From the NCBI RefSeq assembly GCF_046297875.1, contig NZ_JBKBHD010000001.1:1240001-1304000 (forward strand): DNA of 64,000 bases, in the 5' to 3' direction. The translations under genes were made by a program, and so were the position numbers. The stretch is from Parvibaculum sp046297875. Its GTDB lineage: Bacteria; Pseudomonadota; Alphaproteobacteria; Parvibaculales; Parvibaculaceae. This document shows, piece by piece, positions 17,036 to 25,483 of this stretch. The notes under the pieces are model-generated. The model was not told where the DNA came from. It worked only from the letters and a program-made list of their open reading frames with translations, and did not search any database. Each line of letters opens with the position of its first letter. Positions within the stretch are counted from its first letter, which is position 1.

Positions 17036-18283
17036 TTACCAGAGGCCGTGCTTCTGCACCTCGGCGCGGCCGACGACCATGTGATGCACTTCATCCGGTC
17101 CGTCCGCGAAGCGCAGGTGGCGCATGTCGGTGTACATGTCGGCGAGCGGTGTCCATTGCGAGATGCCGGCGGCGCCGTGCATCTGGATCGCCTGATCGAT
17201 GATGAGGCAGACCTTTTCGGGCACCATCGCCTTCACCGCGCTCACATAGACGCGGGCTTCCTTGTTGCCCAGCACGTCCATCGCCTTTGCGGCCTGAAGC
17301 ACGGCGAGCCGCATCGCGTTGATCTCGATGCGGGCGCGCGAAATGATCTCGAGGTTGCCGCCGAGCTTTGCGATCGGCTTGCCGAAGGCTTCGCGCGTGG
17401 CCGAACGCTTCACCATCAGTTCAAGCGCCTTTTCCGCCTTGCCAATGGAGCGCATGCAATGATGAATGCGGCCGGGGCCGAGGCGTACCTGGCTGATCTC
17501 GAAGCCGCGGCCTTCGCCGAGCAGGATGTTCTCCTTCGGCACCCGCACATTGTTGAAGCGGATATGCATGTGACCGTGAGGCGCGTGGTCCTTGCCGAAG
17601 ACTTTCATGGGCCCGAGGATTTCGACGCCGGGCGTGCCGATCGGCACGAGAATCTGTGACTGCTGCTTGCTGGGCGGGGCGTTCGGGCTCGTTCGCACCA
17701 TCACGATCATGATCTTGCAGCGCGGATCGCCGGCGCCGGAGATGTAGAACTTCTCGCCATTGATGACCCACTCGTCGCCGTCGAGCACGGCGCTGGTGCG
17801 CACATTCTTCGCGTCGGAGCTTGGCACGTCGGGTTCGGTCATCGCATAGGCCGAGCGGATTTCGCCATTGAGAAGCGGCTCCAGCCACTTTTTCTTCTGC
17901 TCGGGCGTGCCGACGCGCTCCAGCACTTCCATGTTGCCGGTGTCGGGCGCGCTGCAGTTGAGGGATTCGGAGGCAAGAGGCGATTTGCCGAGCTCGACGG
18001 CGATATAGGCATAGTCGAGATTGGTAAGGCCTGAGCCGATTTCGGAATCCGGCAGGAAGAAATTCCAGAGGCCCGATTCCTTGGCCATGTTCTTGGCGCC
18101 TTCCAGCAGCTCGAGCTGGCGCGGATGCCAGGACCAGCGGTCGGTCTTTTCGTCGTTCAGCCGGAAGAATTCCTCGGTGATCGGCTCGACATTCTCGGCA
18201 ATGTGCTTCTGCACGGCGGCCATCAGCGGCCGCGCCTTTTCCGACATGGCAAGCTGAAACAGGTCCTGGTTGATATCTGTCAT
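17036..18283 (-). CDS. acyl-CoA dehydrogenase (ACAD10/11-like)
   Basis: FAD enzyme that introduces a double bond into an acyl-CoA and passes electrons to ETF. 415 residues from the ATG at 18283. Motifs: AYAMTEPDVPSSDAKNV, EWVINGEKFYISGAGDPRC, LGPGRIHHCMRSIG, QMHGAAGISQ and the C-terminal LRFADGPDEVH, where the DGPDEVH ending is typical of the ACAD10/ACAD11-like group rather than short-chain enzymes. Chain-length preference cannot be read. It faces the diiron-protein gene and lies downstream of nothing obvious on its own strand; probably a single-gene unit. Confidence 0.9.
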   Translation of the reverse strand: MTDINQDLFQLAMSEKARPLMAAVQKHIAENVEPITEEFFRLNDEKTDRWSWHPRQLELLEGAKNMAKESGLWNFFLPDSEIGSGLTNLDYAYIAVELGKSPLASESLNCSAPDTGNMEVLERVGTPEQKKKWLEPLLNGEIRSAYAMTEPDVPSSDAKNVRTSAVLDGDEWVINGEKFYISGAGDPRCKIMIVMVRTSPNAPPSKQQSQILVPIGTPGVEILGPMKVFGKDHAPHGHMHIRFNNVRVPKENILLGEGRGFEISQVRLGPGRIHHCMRSIGKAEKALELMVKRSATREAFGKPIAKLGGNLEIISRARIEINAMRLAVLQAAKAMDVLGNKEARVYVSAVKAMVPEKVCLIIDQAIQMHGAAGISQWTPLADMYTDMRHLRFADGPDEVHHMVVGRAEVQKHGLW

Positions 18284-18354
18284 GGGGTCGTCCATCCCTC
18301 GTGTTGTCATTTTCGATCCCGGCAGCCTAACGCGTCCGGCGGCGGCGCGGTATC

Positions 18355-19284
18355 CTAAGCCTTGTTCCGAAACGATCGACTTTGCGTCTGCGGTCCCCGC
18401 AATCGTGAAACCGCTTTCATTTCCCCGCTAATCCATGCGGTGAAGGCGCGGATCTTCGGCCTGGCGGCATCTTCGGGTCGATGCACGAGGTAATAGGAGG
18501 AGTCTCCGGGCACCTTTTTCTCGAACGGCCGGACCAACCGCGGTGCAAGGTCGGAGATCCAGATGAGCGGCGCCATACCGAGCGCAAAGCCATGTCCCTC
18601 TGCTGCGGCCTGAAGAGCAGCAGGCACCGTGTCTACCCAAAGTTCGCCGGCAGGCCGCAAGCCAGGGACGCCAGCCGCCTTCAGCCAGTTCGCCCACGCG
18701 TCCGGCCTTGGCGCGACGTGGATGAGTGTTTGCTCCGCAAGACCGGACGGCCCGGAAATTTCGCCAGCAAGTTCAGGCGCACATAGCACTTCTCCCCTTA
18801 TGTCGAGGAGCTTCTTTGAAACGAGACCCTGTTCGGGCTTGCGGAGGTTTCTGACGGCGACATCCACAGGATCGCGTGAAAAGTCTGCCAGCCGGTTGGA
18901 CGTTTCGATGACGAGTTCGATGCCGGGATATGCCTTGTGAAAGGCGCTGAGGCGCGGAATCAGGCAGACGCTCGTGAAGAAGGGAAGGGCGCTCACGCGC
19001 AGCACATTGTCCGTCTCGCGCTCCCGCAGCCGCGCTGTGCCTTCGGCCATCGTCTCGAAGCCCCGGCGTATAAAGCTCCAGTAGAATTCCCCCTCGGGCG
19101 TCAGCTCGATCGCGCGCGTGAGGCGGCGAAAAAGCGGTGTGCCGAGCTCCCGCTCGAGGGCGCGAATCTGGTGGCTGACGGCCGACGGGGTGACGCCCAA
19201 GGCTTCGGCGGTGCGCCGGAAACTCAGCGTAAGCGCTGCCAGATGGAACGTGCGCAGCGCCGCCGGCGACGGGAGCTTGTCCAT
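18355..19284 (-). CDS. LysR-type transcriptional regulator
   Basis: A 309-residue regulator with a winged helix-turn-helix at residues 6-64 (FHLAALTLSFRRTAEALGVTPSAVSHQIRALE) and a LysR substrate-binding domain from about residue 90. The sequence style is that of GcvA-like members. Divergent from an alcohol dehydrogenase gene, with a T-N11-A inverted repeat in the 166-base gap, so it very likely controls that gene and itself. The effector is unknown. Confidence 0.92.
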   Translation of the reverse strand: MDKLPSPAALRTFHLAALTLSFRRTAEALGVTPSAVSHQIRALERELGTPLFRRLTRAIELTPEGEFYWSFIRRGFETMAEGTARLRERETDNVLRVSALPFFTSVCLIPRLSAFHKAYPGIELVIETSNRLADFSRDPVDVAVRNLRKPEQGLVSKKLLDIRGEVLCAPELAGEISGPSGLAEQTLIHVAPRPDAWANWLKAAGVPGLRPAGELWVDTVPAALQAAAEGHGFALGMAPLIWISDLAPRLVRPFEKKVPGDSSYYLVHRPEDAARPKIRAFTAWISGEMKAVSRLRGPQTQSRSFRNKA

Positions 19285-19351
19285 GAAAGTGATCCTGCTT
19301 CATGTAAACGGGACTTTTATCGCCGGAAATTCCCGGCTGCGCAATTTTACG

Positions 19352-19368
19352 GATGAAATCAATTCATC
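19352..19368. promoter_or_regulatory. LysR box (T-N11-A) between regulator and dehydrogenase
   Basis: Perfect inverted repeat GATGAA-N5-TTCATC. It contains the canonical LysR-family T-N11-A element with internal dyad symmetry (TGAAATCAATTCA). It lies 68 bases before the regulator start and 83 bases before the dehydrogenase start, the usual place for an autoregulated LysR site. Confidence 0.7.
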
Positions 19369-19450
19369 TATATGCCGGTCTATTCATTTGTCACGGGCGG
19401 CTGGCAGGTCCTATCTCCAATACCTCGCCATATTTCAGGAGACCCAGCCG

Positions 19451-20488
19451 ATGCGGCAGCTGACATTCATCAAACCCGGCACATTCGAATGGTGGGATGT
19501 GCCCTTGCCGGTTATTTCCGCTCCCGGTGATGTGCTGGTCAGGCCAGTCGCGGTGGCACGGTGCGATCTCGATCTCTACATCGCGAATGGGCGGGCGCCC
19601 TTTCCGGGCCCCTTTGCGATGGGCCATGAGATGGTCGGCGTGGTCGTCGAGACGGGCGACCATGTCACCCGGTTCCGGCCGGGCGATCAGGTCGTCGTTC
19701 CTTTTCAGATCAGCTGTGGAGAGTGCGACAATTGCCGCCGTGGCTGGACCAATGCCTGCACCGCGGTGCCAACCCGTGCCTGCTTCGGCATGAAACCCCT
19801 TTCCGGCGTCGAATTCGGCGGCGCGATTTCTGAGCTTCTCCGTGTTCCCTTCGCCGATCATATGCTTGTGCGTAAGCCCGACGGCGTTACGGCGGAAGCC
19901 CTTGCGAGCGCACCCGACAATATCCCGGATGGCTGGCGTGCCGTCGCGCCGAACCTTGTGGCCAATCCTGGCGCCGCCGTTCTTGTAATAGGCGGCGCAG
20001 CCCAGAGCGTTGGTCTCTATGCCGCGATGTCGGCCGTTTCGCTTGGTGCATCGCAGGTCGTCTATGCCGACACGGATCAGCAGCGTCTCTGGCTTGCGAA
20101 GGCAGTCGGCGCGGAGGCACTTGAGCTCAAGGCCGGTCATGACATGCCTGCGCTCGGGTCGTTTCCCATCACGGTGGATGCATCGGGCGATGCGGAGATG
20201 CTCCGGCTTGCCATTCGTTCGACCGCGCCGTGCGGCGTCTGCACCAGCGTCGCCATCTATTACGAGGACAAGGTGGTTCTACCCTTCTTGCGCATGTATG
20301 GTGCCGGCATCACCTTCCATACCGGCCGTGTCCACGCCCGGCGCGAAATGCCGGATGTCATTGGCCATATCAATTGCGGACATATGCACCCGGAGCGCAT
20401 TACGAGCCTCGTCGTGCCATTCAGCGATGCGGCCGACGCGATGGCTGATCCGGCTCCGAAAATCGTATTTCGCAACGATTGGACGTGA
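19451..20488 (+). CDS. zinc-dependent alcohol dehydrogenase-like oxidoreductase (MDR family)
   Basis: A 345-residue medium-chain dehydrogenase. Zinc-site motifs are present: C38 region (AVARCDLDLY), GHEMVGVVVETG, and the structural-zinc segment CGECDNCRRGWTNAC. The nucleotide-binding loop GGAAQSVG departs from the classic GxGxxG. The start at 19451 has CAGGAG upstream. It oxidises or reduces an alcohol/aldehyde pair whose identity is unknown. Divergent from and probably controlled by the LysR regulator. Confidence 0.87.
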   Translation: MRQLTFIKPGTFEWWDVPLPVISAPGDVLVRPVAVARCDLDLYIANGRAPFPGPFAMGHEMVGVVVETGDHVTRFRPGDQVVVPFQISCGECDNCRRGWTNACTAVPTRACFGMKPLSGVEFGGAISELLRVPFADHMLVRKPDGVTAEALASAPDNIPDGWRAVAPNLVANPGAAVLVIGGAAQSVGLYAAMSAVSLGASQVVYADTDQQRLWLAKAVGAEALELKAGHDMPALGSFPITVDASGDAEMLRLAIRSTAPCGVCTSVAIYYEDKVVLPFLRMYGAGITFHTGRVHARREMPDVIGHINCGHMHPERITSLVVPFSDAADAMADPAPKIVFRNDWT

Positions 20489-20591
20489 TGGAATAAGGCG
20501 CTCATCTTGAATCGTCGGGACTCACGGCCAAATTGCTGCCACAAGGTCGCGGTTGGATAATCGGGAACCCGATAGAGGAAATGAGGCCGGT

Positions 20592-20996
20592 ATGCGCATT
20601 CGTCCCTTGGCGATCATGATTTCTCTCGCCTTTCTCCTGCCGGCCGGTCTGGCGCAGGCAAAGGGAGGAAAGCCGGAAAATCCATCCGGCGCTGGGTCCA
20701 TGCTCGATATAGGCGCCGGCATATCGGTGTCTTTCAGTGCGGACGAAACGCGGCTTATCCGCGACTATTTCACAGCCAATCCCTACGAAGCGAAGCCATT
20801 GCCGCCCGGCATCGCCAAGAATCTGGCCCGCGGCAAGCCGCTGCCGCCGGGCATAGCCAAGCGCTATCTGCCGGGCGACCTCGTGGCGGGGCTGCCGGCC
20901 CGGCCGGGCTATGAGCGCATCATCGTGGGCAGTGACATTCTGCTGGTTTCGATCGCCACCGGCATCATCGCCGACATTCTGACCGGGGCGTTCTGA
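20592..20996 (+). CDS. exported CigR/RcnB-like small protein
   Basis: A 134-residue secreted protein with a signal peptide (residues 1-21, ending LAQA). After a low-complexity linker it carries the repeated motif KPLPPGIAKN / KPLPPGIAKR and then LPGDLVAGLPARPGYERIIVGSDILLVSIATGIIADIL, typical of the CigR/RcnB-like periplasmic family. The terminal hydrophobic stretch may be membrane-associated. Those families are linked to metal efflux or virulence regulation in enterics, but the role here is unknown. Start chosen at 20592 with GAGG seven bases upstream. Confidence 0.75.
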   Translation: MRIRPLAIMISLAFLLPAGLAQAKGGKPENPSGAGSMLDIGAGISVSFSADETRLIRDYFTANPYEAKPLPPGIAKNLARGKPLPPGIAKRYLPGDLVAGLPARPGYERIIVGSDILLVSIATGIIADILTGAF

Positions 20997-21075
20997 CCGG
21001 GCACCCCGCGCCTTTTGCAGCGCAGCAATGGCTGTGATATTTCCCTCGCAACGGTTTGATGACGCGAGGTCAGGC

Positions 21076-23079
21076 ATGAGCGGGGCAGGGGACAAGGGCG
21101 CAGGCGGGGCGAGGCGGGACCAGCCCTGGATTTTCCGCACCTATGCCGGCCATTCCACGGCCAGGGCCTCGAACGAGCTTTACCGGACGAACCTCTCGCG
21201 CGGCCAGACCGGCCTTTCCATCGCCTTCGACCTGCCGACGCAGACCGGTTATGACAGCGACCATGTGCTGGCGCGGGGCGAGGTCGGCAAGGTCGGTGTG
21301 CCCGTCTCCCATATCGGCGACATGCGGGTGCTGTTCGACGGCATTCCCATGGAGCAGATGAACACCTCCATGACGATCAATGCGACGGCGCCCTGGCTGC
21401 TGGCGCTTTACATCGCGGTCGCGGACGAGCAGGGCGCGGACCGCGCGAAGCTCCAGGGCACGGTCCAGAACGACATCATCAAGGAATATCTCTCGCGCGG
21501 TACCTATGTCTTTCCGCCCGCGCCCTCCATGCGGCTTCTCACCGACGTCATTTCCTACACCTACCGGGAAGTGCCGAAGTGGAACCCCACCAATGTCTGC
21601 TCCTATCATCTGCAGGAAGCGGGCGCGACGCCGGTGCAGGAACTCGCCTTCGCGCTGGCGACGGCGATCGCCGTGCTCGACCGCGTCAAGGCGGGCGGTC
21701 AGGTGCCGGAGAAGGATTTTCCGCAGGTCGTCGGCCGCATCAGCTTTTTCGTCAATGCAGGCGTGCGCTTCATCACCGAGATCGCCAAGATGCGCGCCTT
21801 CGTCGATCTATGGGACGAGATCTGCCGGACGCGATATGGCGTCGAGGATGCGAAGCTCCGCCGCTTCCGCTATGGCGTCCAGGTGAATTCGCTCGGTCTC
21901 ACCGAGCAGCAGCCGGAGAACAATGTCTACCGCATCCTGCTGGAAATGCTCGCCGTCACGCTGTCGAAGAATGCGCGTGCCCGCGCCGTGCAGCTTCCCG
22001 CCTGGAACGAGGCGCTCGGCCTGCCGCGCCCCTGGGACCAGCAATGGTCGCTCCGCGCGCAGCAGATCCTCGCCTTCGAAAGCGACCTTCTCGAGTATGA
22101 CGACATCTTCGACGGCTCGAAGGTGATGGATGCAAAGGTCGAGGCGCTGAAGGCGGAAGCGCGGGATGAACTTGCCCGCATCGAGCAAATGGGCGGCGCG
22201 GTGGCCGCCGTCGAAAGCGCCTATATGAAGGAGCGCCTTGTCGAAGCCAATTCCGCGCGCCTTGAAGAGATCGAGGCGGGACGGCAGATCGTGGTCGGCG
22301 TCAACAAATACGAAGAATCGGCACCCTCGCCGCTATCGACCGGTGCCGGCTCGATCCATGTGGTCGATCATGGCGTCGAGGCCGAGCAGATTGCGGCGCT
22401 GAAAAAATGGCGCGAGACGCGCGATGCAGCTGCGGTCGAAGCGGCGCTTGCCGATCTCCGCGCCGCCGCAAAGGAAGGCCGCAACATCATGGAGCCATCC
22501 ATCGCCTGTGCGAAGGCGGGCGTCACCACGGGCGAATGGGGCACGGCGCTGCGCGAGACCTTCGGCGAATATCGTGCGCCGACAGGCGTCAGCCGCGCCG
22601 CGCGCAATGCGCCGGGCGATCTCGACCGGGTGCGCGAGATGGTCAATGCCGTCTCGGCGAAGCTCGGCCGCCGCCTCAAGTTTCTTGTCGGCAAGCCGGG
22701 CCTCGACGGCCATTCGAACGGTGCCGAGCAGATCGCGGTCCGCGCGCGCGACAGCGGCATGGATGTTGTCTATGAAGGCATCCGCCTGACACCGGAGCAG
22801 ATCGTGGACGCGGCGCGGGACGGCGACGTACATGTCGTCGGCCTATCCATTCTCTCGGGCAGCCATGTCTCGCTGGTGGAAGATGTGATGCAGCGGATGC
22901 GCGAGGCGGGTGTCGGCCACATTCCGGTCGTCGTGGGCGGCATCATTCCTTCAGATGACGAGGAAAAGCTCCGCGCCGCCGGTGTCGCCGCGATCTACAC
23001 GCCCAAGGATTTCCAGATCAACGACATCATGGCAGAAGTCGTCCGTCTCGTGGACTACAACACGGACGAGGCGGCGTGA
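21076..23079 (+). CDS. ecm: (2R)-ethylmalonyl-CoA mutase
   Basis: Adenosylcobalamin-dependent rearrangement of ethylmalonyl-CoA to methylsuccinyl-CoA. 667 residues: a catalytic TIM barrel (GLSIAFDLPTQTGYDSDH, MNTSMTINATAPWLLALYIA, QNDIIKEYLSRGTYVFPP) and a C-terminal B12 domain with the base-off ligand motif D544-G-H546-S-N-G and the SILSGSH loop. It is the short single-subunit form typical of Ecm/MeaA rather than the larger methylmalonyl-CoA mutase. ATG at 21076 is preferred; another in-frame ATG at 21028 lacks a ribosome site. Its substrate is the Ccr product and its product is the Mcd substrate. Confidence 0.95.
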   Translation: MSGAGDKGAGGARRDQPWIFRTYAGHSTARASNELYRTNLSRGQTGLSIAFDLPTQTGYDSDHVLARGEVGKVGVPVSHIGDMRVLFDGIPMEQMNTSMTINATAPWLLALYIAVADEQGADRAKLQGTVQNDIIKEYLSRGTYVFPPAPSMRLLTDVISYTYREVPKWNPTNVCSYHLQEAGATPVQELAFALATAIAVLDRVKAGGQVPEKDFPQVVGRISFFVNAGVRFITEIAKMRAFVDLWDEICRTRYGVEDAKLRRFRYGVQVNSLGLTEQQPENNVYRILLEMLAVTLSKNARARAVQLPAWNEALGLPRPWDQQWSLRAQQILAFESDLLEYDDIFDGSKVMDAKVEALKAEARDELARIEQMGGAVAAVESAYMKERLVEANSARLEEIEAGRQIVVGVNKYEESAPSPLSTGAGSIHVVDHGVEAEQIAALKKWRETRDAAAVEAALADLRAAAKEGRNIMEPSIACAKAGVTTGEWGTALRETFGEYRAPTGVSRAARNAPGDLDRVREMVNAVSAKLGRRLKFLVGKPGLDGHSNGAEQIAVRARDSGMDVVYEGIRLTPEQIVDAARDGDVHVVGLSILSGSHVSLVEDVMQRMREAGVGHIPVVVGGIIPSDDEEKLRAAGVAAIYTPKDFQINDIMAEVVRLVDYNTDEAA

Positions 23080-23102
23080 GACTTCGCGGTTTCTGAACCC
23101 GG

Positions 23103-23750
23103 TCAGGATGCGTGTGCAACGATAAAAGGCCGGATGTCTTTCTTCTTCGAACCGTGACGCTCGATCACGAGAATGTCGAAGCCGGCCTCGCGGATCGCAT
23201 CTTCCAGTTCCACCGACGAAAAGGACGCGACGGAGAGCGGCGCCTTGCCGATCATGCGCATGAGAGGAATGGCAAGTCCGACAAACGGGTTCATATCACC
23301 AACACAAGGTGTTTTCGAGATGAACAGTCCGCCCGGAACGAGAAGTTGACGGATATATCCCAAGGTTTCCTGCAGGCCGCCCGCAAGGTGAAGATAGCTG
23401 AAGCCGAGAACGGCGCCATAGCTGCACTTCTCTGCGGCCAATGATCCCGCGGTTCCTTGCCGGAAGCTCAGGCGGTTCTTCAGGCCGGTGTTCGCGGGGG
23501 CTGCAAGTTTCTCATTGGCGATTGCAATCATCCGCGCGGAAATATCGGTGCCCAGGTAGGTCTGCGAGGCATTCGCGAGCCGAAGGGCGATTGTTCCCGT
23601 CCCGCAGCCCAGTTCCAGGACACGTCCTTCAGGCGGCAACAATTCCAGTGTGCGCTTCAGTGTCGTCTCGAAGCCCGCCATGTCGGCAATGGCCGAGGCC
23701 GCATAGCTTGGGGCCGCCTTGTCCCAGAATTCCGCATCCTTGTCGCTCAT
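23103..23750 (-). CDS. class I SAM-dependent methyltransferase
   Basis: A 215-residue soluble methyltransferase. Motif I is VLELGCGTGTIALRLA near residue 43, followed by LGTDISARMIAIA (acidic residue for ribose) and YGAVLGFSYLHLAGG. The end ERHGSKKKDIRPFIVAHAS is typical of small UbiE-like relatives. Start at 23750 (MSDKDAEFWDK) is a common family start. Convergent with ecm. The 331 bases upstream hold a promoter region shared with the divergent three-gene operon. Substrate unknown. Confidence 0.87.
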   Translation of the reverse strand: MSDKDAEFWDKAAPSYAASAIADMAGFETTLKRTLELLPPEGRVLELGCGTGTIALRLANASQTYLGTDISARMIAIANEKLAAPANTGLKNRLSFRQGTAGSLAAEKCSYGAVLGFSYLHLAGGLQETLGYIRQLLVPGGLFISKTPCVGDMNPFVGLAIPLMRMIGKAPLSVASFSSVELEDAIREAGFDILVIERHGSKKKDIRPFIVAHAS

Positions 23751-23914
23751 CGGTATCCTGACCTTTCCATGTTTGTGCAGAACCGCTTTGGCCGGGCGCC
23801 AAGCTGACGTTGTTTCGCATAAGGCAAGCCGCCGAGATAGGTGTTCATTGGTGTCCCGGGGCATCGGCTCACGCCGATCACAAAGTTGCCATATTCCCAT
23901 AATGTTTCCGCCGT

Positions 23915-23930
23915 ATTGGAGTCCTCCAAT
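23915..23930. promoter_or_regulatory. perfect inverted repeat ATTGGAG-TC-CTCCAAT
   Basis: Seven-base arms with a two-base centre, in the long gap between the methyltransferase and the vWA operon. It overlaps a GAGTC (GANTC) site. Symmetry and position suggest a protein-binding operator; with so short a centre it is less likely to be an RNA hairpin. Confidence 0.5.
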
Positions 23931-24040
23931 GAGACAGATGAAAAGTTACCCGGCTGGGTAATGGGCGCCGGTCTGGCAATCATGATTTGAATTCCCCCTG
24001 GCAATACCGGACTCCGCGCCCGTCACCCGGCCTGTTAGAG

Positions 24041-24055
24041 TTAAAACCTCGTTAA
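24041..24055 (+). promoter_or_regulatory. CtrA-type box TTAA-N7-TTAA
   Basis: Both TTAA halves are exact and the spacer is exactly seven bases, the consensus for the alphaproteobacterial cell-cycle regulator CtrA. TTAA is rare in this GC-rich sequence, which makes a chance match less likely. It ends 26 bases before the start codon of the first gene of the vWA operon. Confidence 0.6.
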
Positions 24056-24081
24056 TTCGGGCTGTGAGGATGAGGCACCTG

Positions 24082-24375
24082 ATGAGCAATGGTTTCGAGG
24101 CCAATGGCGGGCAGGGCGGTGCGCAGGCAGACAAGGGCCAGACGGCCTGGTCCTATGGACGCAATGCCGAACCCTTTCCCGAGCTTCATGTCTTTTCGCG
24201 TCTCTCCGAGCTAGATGCGGCCTATGCCGCCGAGCTTGCGCGGCGGCGCGCCCGGCAGGAAACGCTGGAGCGCGAGATCGCGGGGCTGGCAAAGCACCTC
24301 GCCGCACCGCTGGAGGGCGTGAGCGAGGAAGCGCCGAAGAAGAAGGGCTTCTTCAGCCGGAGGGCGAAGGCATGA
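24082..24375 (+). CDS. small helical protein, first gene of vWA operon
   Basis: A 97-residue cytosolic protein that I do not recognise. The first 40 residues are glycine- and aromatic-rich; residues 45-75 (LSELDAAYAAELARRRARQETLEREIAGL) look like a coiled coil; the tail APKKKGFFSRRAKA is basic and could touch membrane or nucleic acid. The start at 24082 follows GAGG; an in-frame ATG at 24064 is less likely. Its stop overlaps the next start by four bases (ATGA), so the two are translationally coupled. Confidence 0.7.
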   Translation: MSNGFEANGGQGGAQADKGQTAWSYGRNAEPFPELHVFSRLSELDAAYAAELARRRARQETLEREIAGLAKHLAAPLEGVSEEAPKKKGFFSRRAKA

Positions 24376-25478
24376 ACCAGGGCATTTCCCTTCTCTCCGA
24401 CGAGATGCGCGCGCAGATCAGCCGCAATTATGTCGCAAGCGAGCGGCAGGCACGCTTTTCGAGCTTCTATTTTCTCACCTTCGTCACGGTCGCTTTCGTG
24501 GCCGTCGGTGCGCTCATCGTCGATTACATGATCGTCAGCGAGTTCTGGACGCGGGCGCTTGCCAATGAATTCCTCGAACTGCCGGGTGCACTTGGTTCCT
24601 CTGTCGCCTTCAAGTCGATGCAGGTTCTTTTCGCGACCGTCGCCGCCCATATCCTTTATGAACAGCTTGGATCCTTCGGCAAGGCAGTCTTCGTTCGCAT
24701 CGTCTTCATTCTCGCGCTCACGATGCTGCTTGGCGTCGGTGTGCTGCTTGCGCTGATGTCGCTGCCGAACGGCATTGCGGCCACGAGCGACGGTTCCGTC
24801 GGCTCTTCGCTCGGCAATGCGCTGGCGGGGCTCGGCATTTCGACCGAAGCCACACAGGAAACGCAGCGCGCCGCGAGCGAGATCGATCAGATGCGCGGCT
24901 GGCAGCCAATGGCCTGGCTTGCCTCGCTCGGCATCGTCTTCCTTGTCGTCACCGGCGTTGCCGCGCTCTGCCTCCATTATGCGGTCGATTCGCTGCGCCG
25001 TGTCTTCCTTGCGCGTGATTTCCGCCATCGCCGCGCTGCGATGGAGCGTCTCTCGGCGCTTGAGGCTGAATATGACAGCAACCGCCATGCGCTTTCCGAA
25101 ATGGAAGGGCCGGAAAATCGCCGTCATCTCCTCTGGACCGGGCTCATGCGCGAATGCCGTTCCTATGAGCAGGGGCTCGAGGAGGCGCGGCGAAAGGGCG
25201 ATACGCTCGGCCAGGCTTCGCGCGGCATTCTCGGGCGCCGGAAAGAGGTTGCGCTCAATGGCGCGGCGACATCCTTCCGCGACAAGCTCAAGATCTGCGA
25301 GGATTCGCGTCACCTTGGCCGCTATGAAAAGCTGTTCGACGAATGGTGGGAGCGCCGCTCACGCAACGCGATGAAGGCGGGCCCGGCGCGGCTGGAAGCG
25401 ATCCCTGAGCCGATCGGCGAGCTTCTGCCGCCGCGCGGTGCATCGCGCCGCATCCCCATCGGCACGGCCGGAGAGTGA
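24372..25478 (+). CDS. four-helix membrane protein of unknown function
   Basis: A 368-residue integral membrane protein, not recognised. Hydrophobic segments at about residues 30-53, 73-92, 103-127 and 184-205 form the N-terminal half; the C-terminal 160 residues are soluble, charged and helical (RRAAMERLSALEAEYDSNRHALSEMEG and later). It overlaps the upstream small gene by four bases and the downstream vWA gene closely, so the three proteins are probably made together and may form one envelope complex with the soluble domain inside and the vWA protein outside. Confidence 0.72.
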   Translation: MNQGISLLSDEMRAQISRNYVASERQARFSSFYFLTFVTVAFVAVGALIVDYMIVSEFWTRALANEFLELPGALGSSVAFKSMQVLFATVAAHILYEQLGSFGKAVFVRIVFILALTMLLGVGVLLALMSLPNGIAATSDGSVGSSLGNALAGLGISTEATQETQRAASEIDQMRGWQPMAWLASLGIVFLVVTGVAALCLHYAVDSLRRVFLARDFRHRRAAMERLSALEAEYDSNRHALSEMEGPENRRHLLWTGLMRECRSYEQGLEEARRKGDTLGQASRGILGRRKEVALNGAATSFRDKLKICEDSRHLGRYEKLFDEWWERRSRNAMKAGPARLEAIPEPIGELLPPRGASRRIPIGTAGE

Positions 25479-25483
25479 GCCAC

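Larger units (their letters stand above)
23751..24081. other. intergenic regulatory region
   Basis: A 331-base gap between the methyltransferase (minus strand) and the vWA operon (plus strand), clearly less GC-rich than its flanks. I see no convincing gene. It holds a perfect 16-base inverted repeat (23915-23930), two GANTC sites (23919-23923 and 24010-24014, potential CcrM methylation sites) and a TTAA-N7-TTAA box (24041-24055). Confidence 0.6.

Noticed and set aside
23747..24004. Possible small gene in the gap before the vWA operon.
   Set aside because: Sequence looks random and overlaps regulatory repeats.
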